Shown here: positions 11,997 to 24,164 of the stretch, in pieces
Position numbering within the stretch: position 1 is the first letter of the stretch
Layout: every line of letters starts with the position of its first letter
DNA from: Paramarasmius palmivorus
Taxonomy: Eukaryota; Basidiomycota; Agaricomycetes; Agaricales; Marasmiaceae
DNA length: 64,000 nt
Direction: 5' to 3'
Assembly: GCA_037176845.1 (NCBI GenBank)
Contig: JAYKXP010000091.1
Span: 143,597-207,596, forward strand
Program-made: the position numbers and the translations under genes
Notes under the pieces: generated by a model
Databases searched by the model: none
Told to the model about the DNA's origin: nothing
The model's input: the letters and a program-made list of their open reading frames with translations, nothing else

Positions 11997-14377
11997 TATG
12001 AGTGTTAAAGTGTTCAAAAAATAAATATGGTCCCCGGTAATAACTTTTCAATCCCCCGGTAATAATTTACCTACTTTTGTCACATTCCAGTACATTACTT
12101 CCCCCGTAAATAACATAGTAAATCGCCGGTAATAACACACTTCGACGAAACATTCCCCGGTAATAATCGGCTATTTCGGCAACGGGTTTTCCCACGCACG
12201 TGGCCCATGTCGAACACGTCTTGAACGTATCCTCAGTGCTCAGGCAACATGATCTAAGCTCAACTGAGTATGGGATTTAATTCAGGATATATCCAAGTAC
12301 TTGAATATGTAATATTTAGTAGTCCCTGTGGTGTAGAGCATGGACCATAGCAACGTACTTTTGTATGACTTGCTGACATGGACTTTCCCATGCGTGGACA
12401 AGGTCTTTAGCTTCGTTCGGAAAGCTGGTTCACCTCCTCAGCATAGATTACTGGCATATCTGTGTCGTGTATAGTTGTACTATAGCCATCAAACTTGTAG
12501 TATGTACTCATGTCGCATGTCGATCACACTATTTACTGTACGATGCTCTTGCCATTGCTACAGTAGCTCTAAGGAACGGTGTGCATCTGTTAAGCACTGT
12601 ACAGCATAATTGAATAGGGGAGCAGAAATGATATGGGACTTGAATTTATTAGTCCCACACGACCTTGTTTCTAAGGTGTAGAGCATGGCCCATAGCCATG
12701 TACTTCTGTGTGACTTGCTGAAAGAGGCTCCTTTTCCACGCATAAAGAAGGCTTCAGCATCGTTCGGAAGGCTGGCTCACCTCTTGAACATGATGCAATA
12801 GTAAAAGTATCTCATCTTTATTGTTGAGTACTGTTCAGTCACTAATCAATCAACAGTGTTGACCAAGGTTGCCAAAAATTTGCTCTGACAGTGGCTTTCC
12901 CACCGTGACGCTGTCTGCATATCTTCAGCTACATTTCGATAGCTACCCTGCTGCTCAGGCATGATTCGGTAAGGTATAAATGTAGAAATTAGTAAAGAGT
13001 ATGTATCTATACCTTTATATGACGGATTCGGTATCTCTACCTTCACTAACTACAGTAGAAATGACAGGAGGCATGTGGACAGTGTCATTGGGCTCATTGA
13101 TTATTGTTGAACATTCAAGATCATAATCTCATTAATGCTTTAGTCTTATCTTTAGCCTCAAGCAGGTCCTTGTCCACATTCCATTACCTTTAGGCGCCTG
13201 TACTAGCGCTCATAGCAATTTCACTCTTTACTCATTTGTTACTTGTTTACCACCATGTCACCAGAGTACGCTTAGCTTTCTCTAGCTCTCCCTTTTGTTT
13301 TCCAAATATGCACAGGTCATACGCAGCTCTGTGAGGTAAAGTTGACAGGTGGTAGACAAGTTTACATCTGTGGACGCGCCACCTCTGTTTTCAGATGTCG
13401 ATGGTGGACGTTGCAGCTCAAGGAGAGCTTGCATCTTCGCGTTGAAAACATAAGTGCCCACCATGTCGACTTTTTTTCGAGTTTCCTGAGACGCCTCTGA
13501 TTCTCCGATGAATAGATACATGCTGTGAATGGTTTAGGCACTTCATCGTAGCACCTCCATGAGGTTCTGCGTCGATGACTTTCGGAGACATTGTCACAAT
13601 TGCTTAGACTCGATATCACGTCCAATGAAAACAATTTCATCCGATGGATGCTCTTCCCTTGCTTCTCCAGCATTATGATCGATTTCTGTGATTGGCAGTG
13701 TTCCTCGCTCGCTATCCATCTCCAAAGCTCAGACAGTCATCATCTTGGGTTCTAGATCGTTGAAGGCAACTCCTAGGCTGACTCGAATGGTGACAACAAA
13801 CAAAGTGATACCCTAGATGGCAGATTGTTTTAGATATGGATGATTCATAGCGACGGAAGCCCAAGCGTGTACCAAGAGGATCTGTGCATATGGAATTCAT
13901 GAAGTGAACCACGTTCAAGATGCGAGCTGGCTTTCCAAATGACACTGAAGACTTTGTTCATGCGTGGGAAGGTTCCTTTCGGCAAGTGACACAGAAGTAC
14001 ATGGCTATAGTCCATACTCTACACCTCAGGGACTCCTAAATATTGCATATTTGAGTACTTCTATATACCCAAAATCATATCATATACTCAGTGAAGCTTA
14101 GATCATTTCACCTGACCACTGAGGATGTGTTCAAGATGCACTCGATATAGGCCACGTGCGTGAGAAAAGCTTAGCCGAAATAGCCGATTAGCGGGCGGTA
14201 TTTCGTCGAAGTGTGTTATTACCGGGGGGGATTTTGCGTTATTACCGGAGATTTACTGTGTTATTTACGGGGGGAGTAATGTGGTGGAATGTCACAAAAG
14301 TAGGTAAAATATTACCGGGGGGCTGAAAAATTATTACCGGGGACCTGATTTATTTTTTGAACACTTTAACACTCATA
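11997..14377. mobile_element. Non-autonomous DNA element with long TIRs (~2.38 kb)
   Basis: The ends are inverted copies, TATGAGTGTTAAAGTGTTCA at the left and its complement ending at 14377. Inverted similarity continues inwards for about 240 bp very clearly and about 450 bp more loosely (11997-12450 against 13915-14377). Each TIR carries five or six copies of a CCCCGGTAATAA-like motif at roughly 28-nt spacing. A further partial copy of the inner TIR lies in direct orientation at about 12625-12790. The short internal frames (13282-13945, minus) look decayed and I see no transposase. TA occurs at both outer edges, so a TA target duplication is possible. Confidence 0.75.
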
Positions 14378-14620
14378 TCATCCGCCCAATGAATGCCCAA
14401 CCATCCATATGCCTTGAGAGTTTACACGAGAGTGTTTTGATATCGCATATTTTGGCTGACATAGTTTTCGAGGTATAAGCGTTTGCGTAAAGACTCGTCG
14501 TTGGTGAAGGGTTCGACTTTGTTTGTTGCTGCCAAACACGGCAAGTTGAGGTTAGGGTCAAATTGAGCATCTGTCAATTGACGCCGACCTTTTCATGTCT
14601 TGCCCTATCAACTTGCTCCT
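14378..14620 (-). repeat. Dispersed TNK/FTNDD module, copy at 14.4 kb
   Basis: Homologous to 46850-47075 and more weakly to 50770-51010 and 63060-63310. Read on the minus strand it contains a CCCTAACC box, the stem TTTG..CAAAC, an open stretch reading TNKVEPFTNDESL, and TLKAYGW-type residues. Reading frames are broken, so it is a decayed copy of a coding or structured unit. The inverted-repeat element at 11997-14377 landed inside it. Confidence 0.55.
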
Positions 14621-16716
14621 TACCCCTTCGTCAGGTATCCTTCGGTGCCCCCGTAAACTCATCTTCAATCAATCTGGCAACTCTCGAAAATCAAGGTCAC
14701 TTCTAACTTTCTCTTACAGGTGCAGTCCTCGGCATTAAAAGACAGAGACGCGGTTTCTGGGCTATTGACCGGAATGAAAGAGAGGTATATGGGCATTCAC
14801 TTGAGGTTCTATGGTGCGTTTGCGGCTAACGTCTTTTGTTCTACTTTACTGACTCGATATCTGACAGTTCCATCTTATTGACAGGCTCGTTTTCAGCGGA
14901 AACACCCTTATATTACCCTTCTCTACGCATGTCGAAATCGTTCTCCGTGTAATCATGCCACTGAACACGCCCAATGAAACGATTTCCCATTCTTCTCTTG
15001 TCTCTTACATTCCACGCGGTTCTTCCCTGATCGAACGATCATTCCATCGGACTGAAAAACAGCTAGCATTTGGTAAGGCACACAATAGTCACCATGGAGC
15101 CCGTTCTCGTCAACTCCACCCCTGCATGCTCAGAGGCGTCTGGAAATTCTTGGATCAATCACCTGGTAGCGGATGGTCAGTTCTAAAAGACGCTGTACAA
15201 AGGTGCGGGCGTTCGGTTTCTCCACACTGTTACGCTGAGTCTCTCACGATCCAGACCTTTTGTGTTCTGTTCCGAAGGAGAATACCCAAGACGCGCTGTT
15301 TCATTCCGCCCTTTCCAACCATCCATCTACTACAAGAGTCTACAATACCGGAGTAAGCAGTTCCGAGATCCTGATAGCCTAAGTTGTATTGCCATAGAGT
15401 GGTAGAATGGTTGAATTGGGTCGCCGTCGTCGTTGGTAAAAACCAAAGTTTGTTTGTTCCGCCCAAATAATACCGTTCAAACCGGCTCCACAGTTACTGG
15501 TGTCTCTTGACGTCAAATATCCATCTCATGCAACACTGTCAAGCATCGCATATTGCCTCCATCCTGTTGAAATGTTTTTTGCCTCAAGTTCCCAGGTACT
15601 TTGCGTATCAAAAGTGTTTCTCGGTGGTTTCCGCAACTCCTCGGCGCCTCCAGGTTGTTTTCAGGATACGACTTAAACGCGCCATCAAATTCTCAGGGCG
15701 CTTACTTGTACTTTTGGTCCTCTCATGTTGGGACAATTCTTCCTTGTTTGCAAGTGGTGTTCCGTCCAAATTGACTACATTTTCAAAGCTTGGAATCTCA
15801 CTCGATCTTACTCCTGTTTGCTCGGCGGTCTCACCATAGATGTGATTCACAGTCTTTTGGGTGGTCAAGCTCTCGCTGCCACGTACTTATAGTCATGACT
15901 GGGACCTTTTCTAATCCCAGCATTCGTTCAATTGCTGCAACCTGAACACCTTGAACAAAGTGTGAGATGCTTTGGGGACGACGATTTGGGTTGATATTTC
16001 TCGGGCAGAACGACGACCTGTCCATCTCTCCATCAACAAATGACCGCTTCCGTCATGACGCTTGATTGTATCTAAGGCTGGGGATAGTTGTTTCCGTTGA
16101 CCTTGTCCCTTGCCGTGAAGCAAGATGTTCTTGATGTGACTGGATTTCTGCCGATCATTCCTTGATATTCGCTTCCACTTGTATGTTCTGGTTACATCGA
16201 ATCTATTTGACAAACGATCGTTTCTCTCGACTTCACCACGTCCAAAGATGAGTTGAATCACCGAAATTCTTGTCGAAAATCGAACGTCTTGATGTATCTC
16301 GAAGATTTGTTTGCATTGGCTCCAAAAAGCAGTGTTTTTGATCATCGTGACCCCTTCGAGCCTAATATTCCCAGCAAATGAATTTTTCCTTGTTTTCGGT
16401 TCACTCTACGTCCCCCGACAAGTTTCCTCAACATATATTTAGGCAAGATACCTAATGATATCGACAATGTTGGTCAAATCCATCTCATGCTTGATCTCAA
16501 AGATGATCACTATCAAGGAATAGAACAACCCACTATATGAGGAGACAGGCTCACTGGTGCGCTGTTTGGATCATCATACAGACTGTCACCCTCGAGCCCG
16601 AGAGAAGAAGCACCCACCCAAATTTCTTCTGAGTCTGTCAATTTATGAATCCAAGCCTGGTTTCTCGAGCTATTGGTGGTTCCTGGAAGATTCTCATTTG
16701 TTGTTGACCAACATAC
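14621..16716. other. Intergenic stretch with unassigned open frames
   Basis: Minus-strand frames at 15911-16345 (144 codons, reading through HGKGQGQRKQLSPALDTIKR), 15831-16025 and 15608-15868 lie end to end in different frames. They may be exons of one gene or pieces of a decayed one; I do not recognise the protein. Another decayed TNK/FTNDD module lies at 15400-15470. The missing 5' exons of the interrupted membrane-protein gene should lie in 16400-16716, but I could not model them. Confidence 0.3.
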
Positions 16717-16994
16717 TTGCCGCATCACTACCATCTATCGGTTGGATCCAATCAGGACACTGTTGCTGGCGTACTGTGCTTAAAAGCAGCTGTCACTATT
16801 GACCAAGGAGATGCTCAATCTGTGACTCTACCAAAACCTGGGGTCCATACCGAGTGGTATCAATCACCGCCACTTTCGGATGCCGAGCACACTATACAGT
16901 TTACAGGCCTTGATCTCATCAACATCGGCTACTCGATCATCACAGCTGGGAAGAGCACTTCTTTGTCGCAATTCCCGCCTGTAGTAGTTGATGA
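16717..16994 (+). pseudogene. 5' part of membrane-protein gene split by Helitron
   Basis: Encodes the end of an extracellular domain typical of Agaricomycete single-pass membrane proteins: DAEHTIQFTGLDLINIGYSI, then ITAGKSTSL and FPPVVVDD. The frame then hits the Helitron terminus CTAG, which supplies an immediate stop. Joining base 16994 to base 24165 restores the frame (GA + T = Asp) and continues into the domain half found at 24165. I could not place the start or signal peptide; upstream exons probably lie between 16400 and 16716. Confidence 0.75.
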
Positions 16995-17021
16995 CTAGAA
17001 AGCTACCCGTGCTACGCACGG
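16995..17021 (-). terminator. Helitron 3' end: hairpin plus CTAG
   Basis: A six-base stem with three-base loop (17007-17021) lies eight bases inside the terminal CTAG (16995-16998). In Helitrons this structure is the rolling-circle termination signal. Confidence 0.85.
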
Positions 17022-17083
17022 CACTGAATATACAGAAACAACAGTTCACTGTTCTATTGATTATATATACATCCAATGAGCTT

Positions 17084-18227
17084 TTATCGACCTCCTGTCA
17101 GTTTTTGCCGCTTAGGATTCCGCCTGACATTCTCCAGAGTTCCGTCGTCATCGTCACGAACATCACTTTGAGTAGTTGGAGCTGGGCTAGACTTGCGAGT
17201 GCTGGAGTCAGCATCCGAAAGTGGAGAATACTCGCGTATCTGAGGTTGAGATGTGGATTGTACATCATGCGTGTGTGTGGTAGTTGCGCCAAAGTTGAAG
17301 TTTCCGCGTAATCTACGCCTTCGAGCAGGTAATGGAGCTGGGGCTGTCAATTATAATTAGTTATGATAATTAGTGATTGTAAAAGATCCACATACCTTCT
17401 ACCGTCGGGCGTGTAACTGCCCCCCTACCCAAGAATGGAACCTGCTCCACCACAATGTGAAAACGCTCAGGGAAATGACTCTCGTTCAATGTATAATCCT
17501 TGAGAAATCCTTGGACTTGCACGAATTGATTGGGGATAGTAGGGATAGGTTTTCTGTTGCTCCAGCGATGGTCGTTGGAATCGAAATGAACACGAATGGG
17601 AAATAGACTTTCTGAAGGGCGCTCTAAGGATTTGGAGATGCACCATGTGTACTGGTGAGCATCAACATCGAAGTTCTCAGAAGAGATGTTGATAGCTAGT
17701 CCGGAAACGATGACAAAACATCGTGGATCAAAATCAGTTGGAGGTTCTTCACCGGGAATAGTACAGATCTGTATTTGGGGGTCAGTAAGATGGCTTGGAA
17801 TCAATGAATGATACGCACCCAAACAATGTCACCAACAATCTGATAGCTTGTTTCCTTTAAAGATTCTTCATCCTCCTTGTCTTCAATGATGTTGAATGGT
17901 TGAAAATGACCAGATACACTTCTGGAAACCTATGGGTAGACCGGAGAATCGTCAGCAGCTCTCAATCCAATAACACATTATGGAGAAACCCACCTGAGCA
18001 ATGACTGTGTAATATCCTTTTTCTGGGAAGATAACATTGCCTTGGTTGAAGTAGCGAAGGGATGCAGTGATTGTTTTCCCAGGAGAGATGTAGATGAGCG
18101 CGTCAAAATGAACATTCTGTCCATCATATTCTGGATTTTCGAGACTGCAAAAAGCAATCAGCGTAGCAGAGCCAGAATAATAACTGGAGACTCTTGTTGC
18201 AGAGCTGGAAATCGAGGGTAGAGACAT
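17084..18227 (-). CDS. Helitron-borne protein, candidate OB-fold (RPA-like)
   Basis: A four-exon gene inside the Helitron, downstream of and on the same strand as the Rep/helicase. Exons 18227-17994, 17929-17819, 17768-17396 and 17343-17084 are joined by introns of 64, 50, 52 nt; all phases fit (325 aa). Residues 1-240 or so are compact and beta-rich (FPEKGYYTVIAQVSRS, YQIVGDIVW, CFVIVSGLAINI, FVQVQGFLKDY). This alternation of short beta strands, with QVQGFLKD-like segments, resembles OB-fold single-strand-binding proteins; that is inference from pattern only. The last 85 residues are basic, Ser/Thr-rich and likely disordered, with RRRRLRG and PKRQK. Plant and some animal Helitrons carry RPA-like genes, which makes a strand-binding role during rolling-circle transposition plausible. 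It could instead be a captured host gene. Confidence 0.75.
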
Positions 18228-18270
18228 CAAGTTTGAAGGTTATAGGCCGCTGAGGATGACTGTAGGTGTC

Positions 18271-18294
18271 CTTTATACAGTTCGCTTAGGGTTA
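18271..18294 (-). promoter_or_regulatory. TATA and telo-box-like promoter of the 325-aa gene
   Basis: On the minus strand GTAACCCTAAG (18284-18294) is followed by GTATAAAG (18271-18278), about 45-65 bp before the start codon at 18227. The order, AACCCTAA box then TATA, would suit a pol II promoter. The 189-bp gap to the end of the Rep/helicase gene contains no other obvious signal. Confidence 0.4.
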
Positions 18295-18416
18295 CAGTTC
18301 ATTCGTTTGTGAGAGAAATCTTCGTCAATATTCTAGAAGGCTTCTGCCAGTGTTCAGTACAGTTCTCTCAGTTTTTTGACGTCATTGACGTAGGGAGCTT
18401 GTAGTCGAATCAGAAT

Positions 18417-21400
18417 CTAATTAAACGCTCGAAGTATTTCGGGATAAACTACATTAATAGTTCTACATGGACCCTGATTTGGAGGGAGCAGCACTTTTAT
18501 ACGCTCCTTGCTTGTAGCTCGACTCAAGGCCACATATAACTGACCATGTGAAAATACAGGTATGCGAAGGTCAAGCCCAACAACCTTTACAGACTGTCCC
18601 TGTGCCTTGTTAATTGAAATTGCAAAGGCCAGACGTACCGGGAATTGACAACGGCGTAAACTGAATGCGAAACCCGTAGAAGCTGGTATCAATGCAATCC
18701 TTGGAATGAAAACAATTTCTCCATCATGTTCTCCACCCATGATCTGAGCTTCAATAACCCGTTGGCCAGCCCTGATCACAGTAAGCCTGGTTCCATTGCA
18801 AAGCCCATCTGAAGGTGCCAAATTACGAAGAAGGATGATAGGGCATCCAACTTTCAAGTGGAGTTCACCGGGTGGCAGTCCCGATGCGTCAAGCGAGCGC
18901 AGATATTCCATTGGAATCTCGTCATGAATGCTATCTGCTCCACGCTCAGTGATAACTGAGTCGGCACTGTAGAAAATCAATTCCTCTCCCTCCATACGGC
19001 TGAGGATTTCATTGTTTAGCAGTTCAACATCACAATTGCGGGGAGCAAGGATAATGCGATCAAGGAAATAACCAGGAGATGGAGGAGTCGGTCTGCTGAT
19101 GTCTGGATAGATAGACTCGATAAGTTGATTTGAATCCATGACACGGAGGTCTTCTGGGAGCGCGACAGTCCCGTCTTCTGCAATATTGGTACCGTTTCCG
19201 ATATCCAATAGCCAGCTGGCAAACTCAACTGCGTCAGATGTGCCCTGTTCAAGTCGCATGTTCTGACGCAGCCGAAGCACATGAACATGCTGCCAAAGGT
19301 AGGATTGAAGAAGGGAAGCAGAAATGATGTCTTCACGGGTACCCTTTGGAATGACAGGAAGTGTTTGTTTGGGATCTGCTCCAAGCACGACAGTTTTCCC
19401 GCCAAATGGCCGGGGATCATTACAGATGTCCTGCAAGGTGCGATCCAGAGCTTCGACTGTGTTCCGGTGTTGCATCAGCACCTCGTCCCAGATAATCATC
19501 TTTGTCATGCGAAGAAGATCGGCTCGCTTGCTCTCTTTTGGTATACTGCAAGACGATTGGTCGTTGAGGCCTTCAATGGGTATCTTGAACATAGAATGGG
19601 CTGTCCGGCCCCCCGAAAGTAGTAAAGCTGCTACACCTGAGGAGGCCACACATAAAACAATCCACCCTCGGCTTCGTACTGCATGGGACAACATATTATA
19701 GATGAACGTCTTGCCTGTCCCAGCTGATCCGTCAACAAAGAAGACTGTACCGGTATCTTCAATGACGGAGTTCATGATAGCATCAAAAGCGTCCCGTTGC
19801 TCGGTATTAAAGCATGGGAGATGCTTTCTCAATAGCAGGTGTTCCTGTTCCCGGTTGTAGGCGAGCTGTTCTCGTATGAGAGAATTTTCGGCCTGCGTAG
19901 ACCAATCGTCTTGTGGGAGTGGCATTGGTGGAAAATCTGACAGGCTTGAGCCTGAATGCATGAGGATCTGATTAAGAAGAAACAGCCCATAATCATAGAC
20001 GTCTTCGTCTGTCGGGTTGTTGTAGCCCATCTCTTGGAGTCGAAAATGAAGATCATCGCATATGTAGCTCCGAAACTCTGTCCATAGGGCATCGGGGTGG
20101 GTGGGGCTGCAGAATAGTAGAATAACTGCAAAGAGGTGACGAAGGCGGGAGCCACGTTGCATCTCGCCAGCTTCTCTGAGGCACTGCCTCCATTCGCCAT
20201 CATCAATAAGTAGCCCTCGAGCGATACATGCCTGCCTGAATGTTGGATAGAGCTGGCCATTGAATGTGCGAAGATTATCAAAAGAGGTTGGGCCAGTAAC
20301 CACCGTGAGGAGAGTGCGTAGATAAAAGCGCTCGCCAGCCGTCGGTGATACAAAATACATTCGTCCCAGCGCGAATCCCTCTTTCCTCAGCTTCCACCTC
20401 TTTCGTGCTGGATCCCAGACCATTTTCTGAGGAAACTCCTGGTATGTCAACGTTCGAGCCACATTCCCCAAAGAACCAGTATCTGCATTTGCGTTGAAGA
20501 ACTCTGTCAATGTAGTCCTTTCCGATTGCGCACGTTGTAATACAATGGTCGGATCCTCATTGGGATCAAATACGACCATGTGCTGGCCAGGTAGATGGAC
20601 CTGCAGCCGGACTACATTTGGGACCTGAATTGGATTCTCAGCATGATTATTTATGGTGAACACAGCAGGAAATTACCTGTTCATGAAGAGGAAAATGTAA
20701 ACTTCTCCATATTGCTTCGTGAGGTCCAATATAGCGACCCTGGATGTACTGTGTTATCTCGTCTGTGCCCCACTGTATCGTAGCACGATCGCCTCCCTTG
20801 TGGATGTACTTGAATGGGTATTTAATTGACCTCATCGTTGCGACACACTCAACGTTGATGTGACAATTATACCGAGCAGAAAGATACGGGTTATAGGGAA
20901 CGATCCACCGGTTATCCAACATATGACCCCGAACCTCATAAGCACGGCCGTCATTCCTGCGACGATAGAGGGGGTATCCATCAACGTCCATGCTGGTAAA
21001 TTCCTGGTAGGCTTTAGGGTAGTGTTTGGAACAGTAGCCATCCTGCATGCAAGGAGAATACTGGTTGAGGCGACCACACGGGCCATGAACCATGCATTTC
21101 ATGATGGTTTCAAAGAGGAGTGGTTGAGTATGGGGATCAGGCCATTCAGCACAGATCATTGAGTCGACGTCGGCAGGGGTGAGGAGTTTGTACCCATTCT
21201 TCAACGCAATGAGCAGGTGGTCATGCGGAAGGTTACGTTTCTGAAACTCCGTCTCATAGACGTATGCCTCAGCCTCACCGAAGATCTTGCCATGTTTGAT
21301 TTCATCGAGGAGTTGCAAGAACTTCATGCGAAAAACGCGAGTGACCAGATCAGGTCGGTCATATGATGTTTGACCCGGAAGCAGTTCTCTGGTTATTTCA

Positions 21401-23471
21401 GGCCACTCTGGGTTTGCAGTCATGGTGAGGAAGATATCGATCTTGCGGTAGTAGCGAGCCATTGCCATGGCATCTTGGAATAGCTGCTGCATGTGCCGTG
21501 GGCCCCCAATGTACGATGACGGAAGAACTACACGGCAACCAAGGTCATTGAGACTGATGTTATCATCATGAGACCCAAGTGCATCCTCCAGGCCGCTATA
21601 CAGAGATGCACGCAATGTGCTCTGATTGAAACGTAGGTATGTTAGCCGCGACTGGTCCGCGGCAGCCCACATATCGACGGCGTACTGCTGGAAGAGCTTA
21701 CCACCCCGGAGAATAGTAGACCACTCATCTCGACGGGCATGGAGGCGGAAAGCCGTGTACCGTGTCAGTGACACACGGTGAGGTTGTTGACTATGTGGGT
21801 CCAGCGACTCAAGGTTGTAGTACCAACCATGTTCACCGTATGGAAAGAGTAACACATAGTGAAGAGGGGCATAGGCCGGGTGACCTTCATGGATTCGTTC
21901 CAAGGTGTTATCCTGTCGTCGGAGGATAATATCACGGTGCTCCTCTGCGGTACCGTCACCAGGCAAGATGATTGCGATTTCATTTGCAGTCGGTAGGTTA
22001 TATCGCCGACGGTCTTGGCCAGGCAATACTCGTAGCTTGACCGCATAGTCAGGAACGTGACGATGTTGGGTTAGGATGTCGAAAACCTGTTTGTAGATTG
22101 CTGTATAAGGATGGTATCGGAGGAGCATGTGTTGAAGGCCTTCCATAGTATCGGAGCGCAGATTGCGGTTTCTGTCCATCCGCTCCTTGAGAGCTATGTG
22201 AGGGTCATAGAGATAGAGCTGTGCATATTTTGGGGATTCTCCTGCTGAAGGCAGAAGGGCACCAGAATTGTGGTAAAGTTGCCCTTGGATCCGAAAGACC
22301 CAGCCACTCCGACCATGTCGTCGGGGATCATTGACCTCCGAGTCCACTTTGGCACCAAGAGAAGTGAATGCGAGGGCCATGTTGTATTGACGAATGTTCT
22401 CCCGAAACTCTACACATTGAGCGTCCGAACCTTCTAAAAAGTGTCGAAGTGGTTCTGGTGGTGGTTGAAGTAGTGGGAGCAGAACCTTTCCGCTATCGCA
22501 ACACGTTCCAAAGCGAGGTGATCGTTTAGACGATTTTTGAAGCCGCTCATCCATCCAATGCAGTGCTTTACAGCTCGCACATTCAACGTTCATGTGACCA
22601 AGGTCATGACGTTCATGAGGTTCGTGATATGTGGTTCGGGCAGCATAAAACGTCCTAGCACGTTTGTGGTGACTTCCCAGGTGGGCAGTCAAATCGGTGG
22701 TCTGGCAGGTATCTTGATTATGAGACGTTCGGCAAGCATAGACGTCAGGTTGTTCCCGACGCTGTTGTTGCTGAGAGCCATCGACAATGGGAGATGCAGG
22801 CACTGGGTGTCCCAGTTGTTCGTGGCCCGGAAGCAGTGCCCCTTGTGCGTTAGAGTTCAGTCACCACAAGTCCATAATAAGTCATGATAGCAAACTCACG
22901 ACTTTGTATAACTTGACGTGATTCTCGCTCTCTCCTTCGCCTCTCACGCTGTCCACGTTGTCGCGCACTTAGAACGCCTGTCAAGTAGTATGAGATGATG
23001 TGATACCACGAATAGAGAAACTTGTTACTTGTTGGGTCTTGTGCCGAATGCTGTTGAGTTTGTGTTTTTGCTTGTAATTCCCTTGCACGGCGTGCCTGCT
23101 GGGCAATAGAGCGCGAGCTTTGGGTCGTTGGATGTACTGGCAGCCGAAAGACACTATGGCAAAATATTGGTATATGGCTTGTAAGAGAACAGTGTTACAT
23201 ACTGAAATGAGGATGAATTTGAGGCCAAGTCCCTGTTCGTAAGAGTTTCCAGAGGACTATCAGCAGCAAGCGGCCTATTGAGAAGTTGAGTCGGTAAATA
23301 GGACTGTGTTGTCGAAGGTTGGTTTTGGTCATTGTCAGACGCGGGTGTGGGGAGTAGATATCCTTGAGGGGTTCTTCTACGTCTCTTTGAGGGACTGTCT
23401 TGCAATCCAGAAGTAGTACTGCGCGCTTTAGCGCGAGCATCCTGATAGTAATCTGTAGTAATTTTGTTAAC
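18417..23471 (-). CDS. Helitron Rep/helicase (RepHel)
   Basis: The rolling-circle transposase of the Helitron: an HUH-endonuclease Rep domain fused to a Pif1-family helicase. Exons 23471-23203, 23153-23029, 22977-22900, 22841-20677 and 20624-18417 join in frame (1,614 aa from 23471). The first exon is incomplete and I could not find its ATG. Rep: NLPHDHLLI (HxH, about residue 697) and YPFKY (the two catalytic tyrosines, about 831-835). Helicase: Walker A DGSAGTGKT (about 1176), IIWDEVLMQHR at motif II, LGADPKQTLPV at motif III, and a C-terminal NKAQGQS / YVALSRA pair. The last intron (20625-20676, 52 nt) separates Rep from helicase exactly where two frames would otherwise look frameshifted. 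No inactivating change was seen. Confidence 0.93.
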
Positions 23472-23940
23472 CTATGTATTGGGTATCAGCAACATGAAGA
23501 ATGAACATGTGTATTGTCGCGTACAAAGATGAACCTGAACGATGCCCTGAGCTCTCAGTAGGGTAGTGCTTTAGCAAAACATTGCCGCGACAATGGAACT
23601 GTATCCAGTATCTCGTAGGTATCCACGTGCTCGCGGTAGCCTCAAGCGATGGAAGTTTCGGTCGGCAAAAGTATGACGGGATAAAAAAAAAGTTGGTGTA
23701 TTCGTGTAATTGAGATACTGGATGATCGAGAAGGGCCGAATATGTATTTGTACCATACTATACGCAGGTAATGTAGATGATATTGTGCTATATAGACTCT
23801 GGGGGTGCATCAGCTGAAAAGACTTGAAACCATGTTTATGTTGCATACCATTAGGTACACCCTAAGACAGAATACGATACAAACCCCAGCTGGTCCTCTT
23901 TGATGATGGTAATGCAGAAAGGTGTAGATGTCACGTCACG

Positions 23941-23982
23941 GTCGTTCGGTCAGGAAAGTTTCAACTTTCCAGTCCGAACGAC
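23941..23982. repeat. 42-nt inverted repeat near the Helitron 5' end
   Basis: Outer arms GTCGTTCGG / CCGAACGAC and inner arms GGAAAGTT / AACTTTCC pair perfectly around a two-base loop, with two single mismatches between them. It lies 182 bp inside the Helitron 5' terminus, upstream of the RepHel gene. Confidence 0.75.
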
Positions 23983-24164
23983 GTCACACACGTCACAGGT
24001 CTGAAATGCTGGAAGCGAGGCGGTGCAGGGCGGTGCCAAGGTTTTGACCAGAAAGTTCCCGAAATCACTGGATCTGTTGCATAAAATTCCTTTATTGGAA
24101 ATGTTTATGTCTGAGACAAACGGTCTAGAAATTTCTAAAAGTCCGCCTTTTTTTGTATAGTAGA

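Larger units (their letters stand above)
16995..24164 (-). mobile_element. Complete Helitron, 7,170 bp
   Basis: Oriented on the minus strand. The 5' end begins TCTACTATAC at 24164 and the 3' end finishes CTAG at 16995. Eight bases before the CTAG is the hairpin CCGTGC-GTA-GCACGG (17007-17021), the usual Helitron 3' signal. The flanks are A and T with no target duplication, as expected for Helitron insertion. It carries a Rep/helicase gene (23471-18417) and a second gene (18227-17084). The right-hand 690 bp (23472-24164) are non-coding apart from any undetected first exon, and contain a large hairpin. Confidence 0.92.

Noticed and set aside
14550..14562. Interstitial telomere
   Set aside because: TTAGGG runs here and elsewhere are at most two units long, and always part of the same dispersed module.
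20625..20676. Apparent frameshift splitting the Helitron protein into two ORFs
   Set aside because: A 52-nt GT-AG intron joins LHEQ to VPNVVRLQ exactly in frame, matching the continuous helicase seen in other Helitrons.
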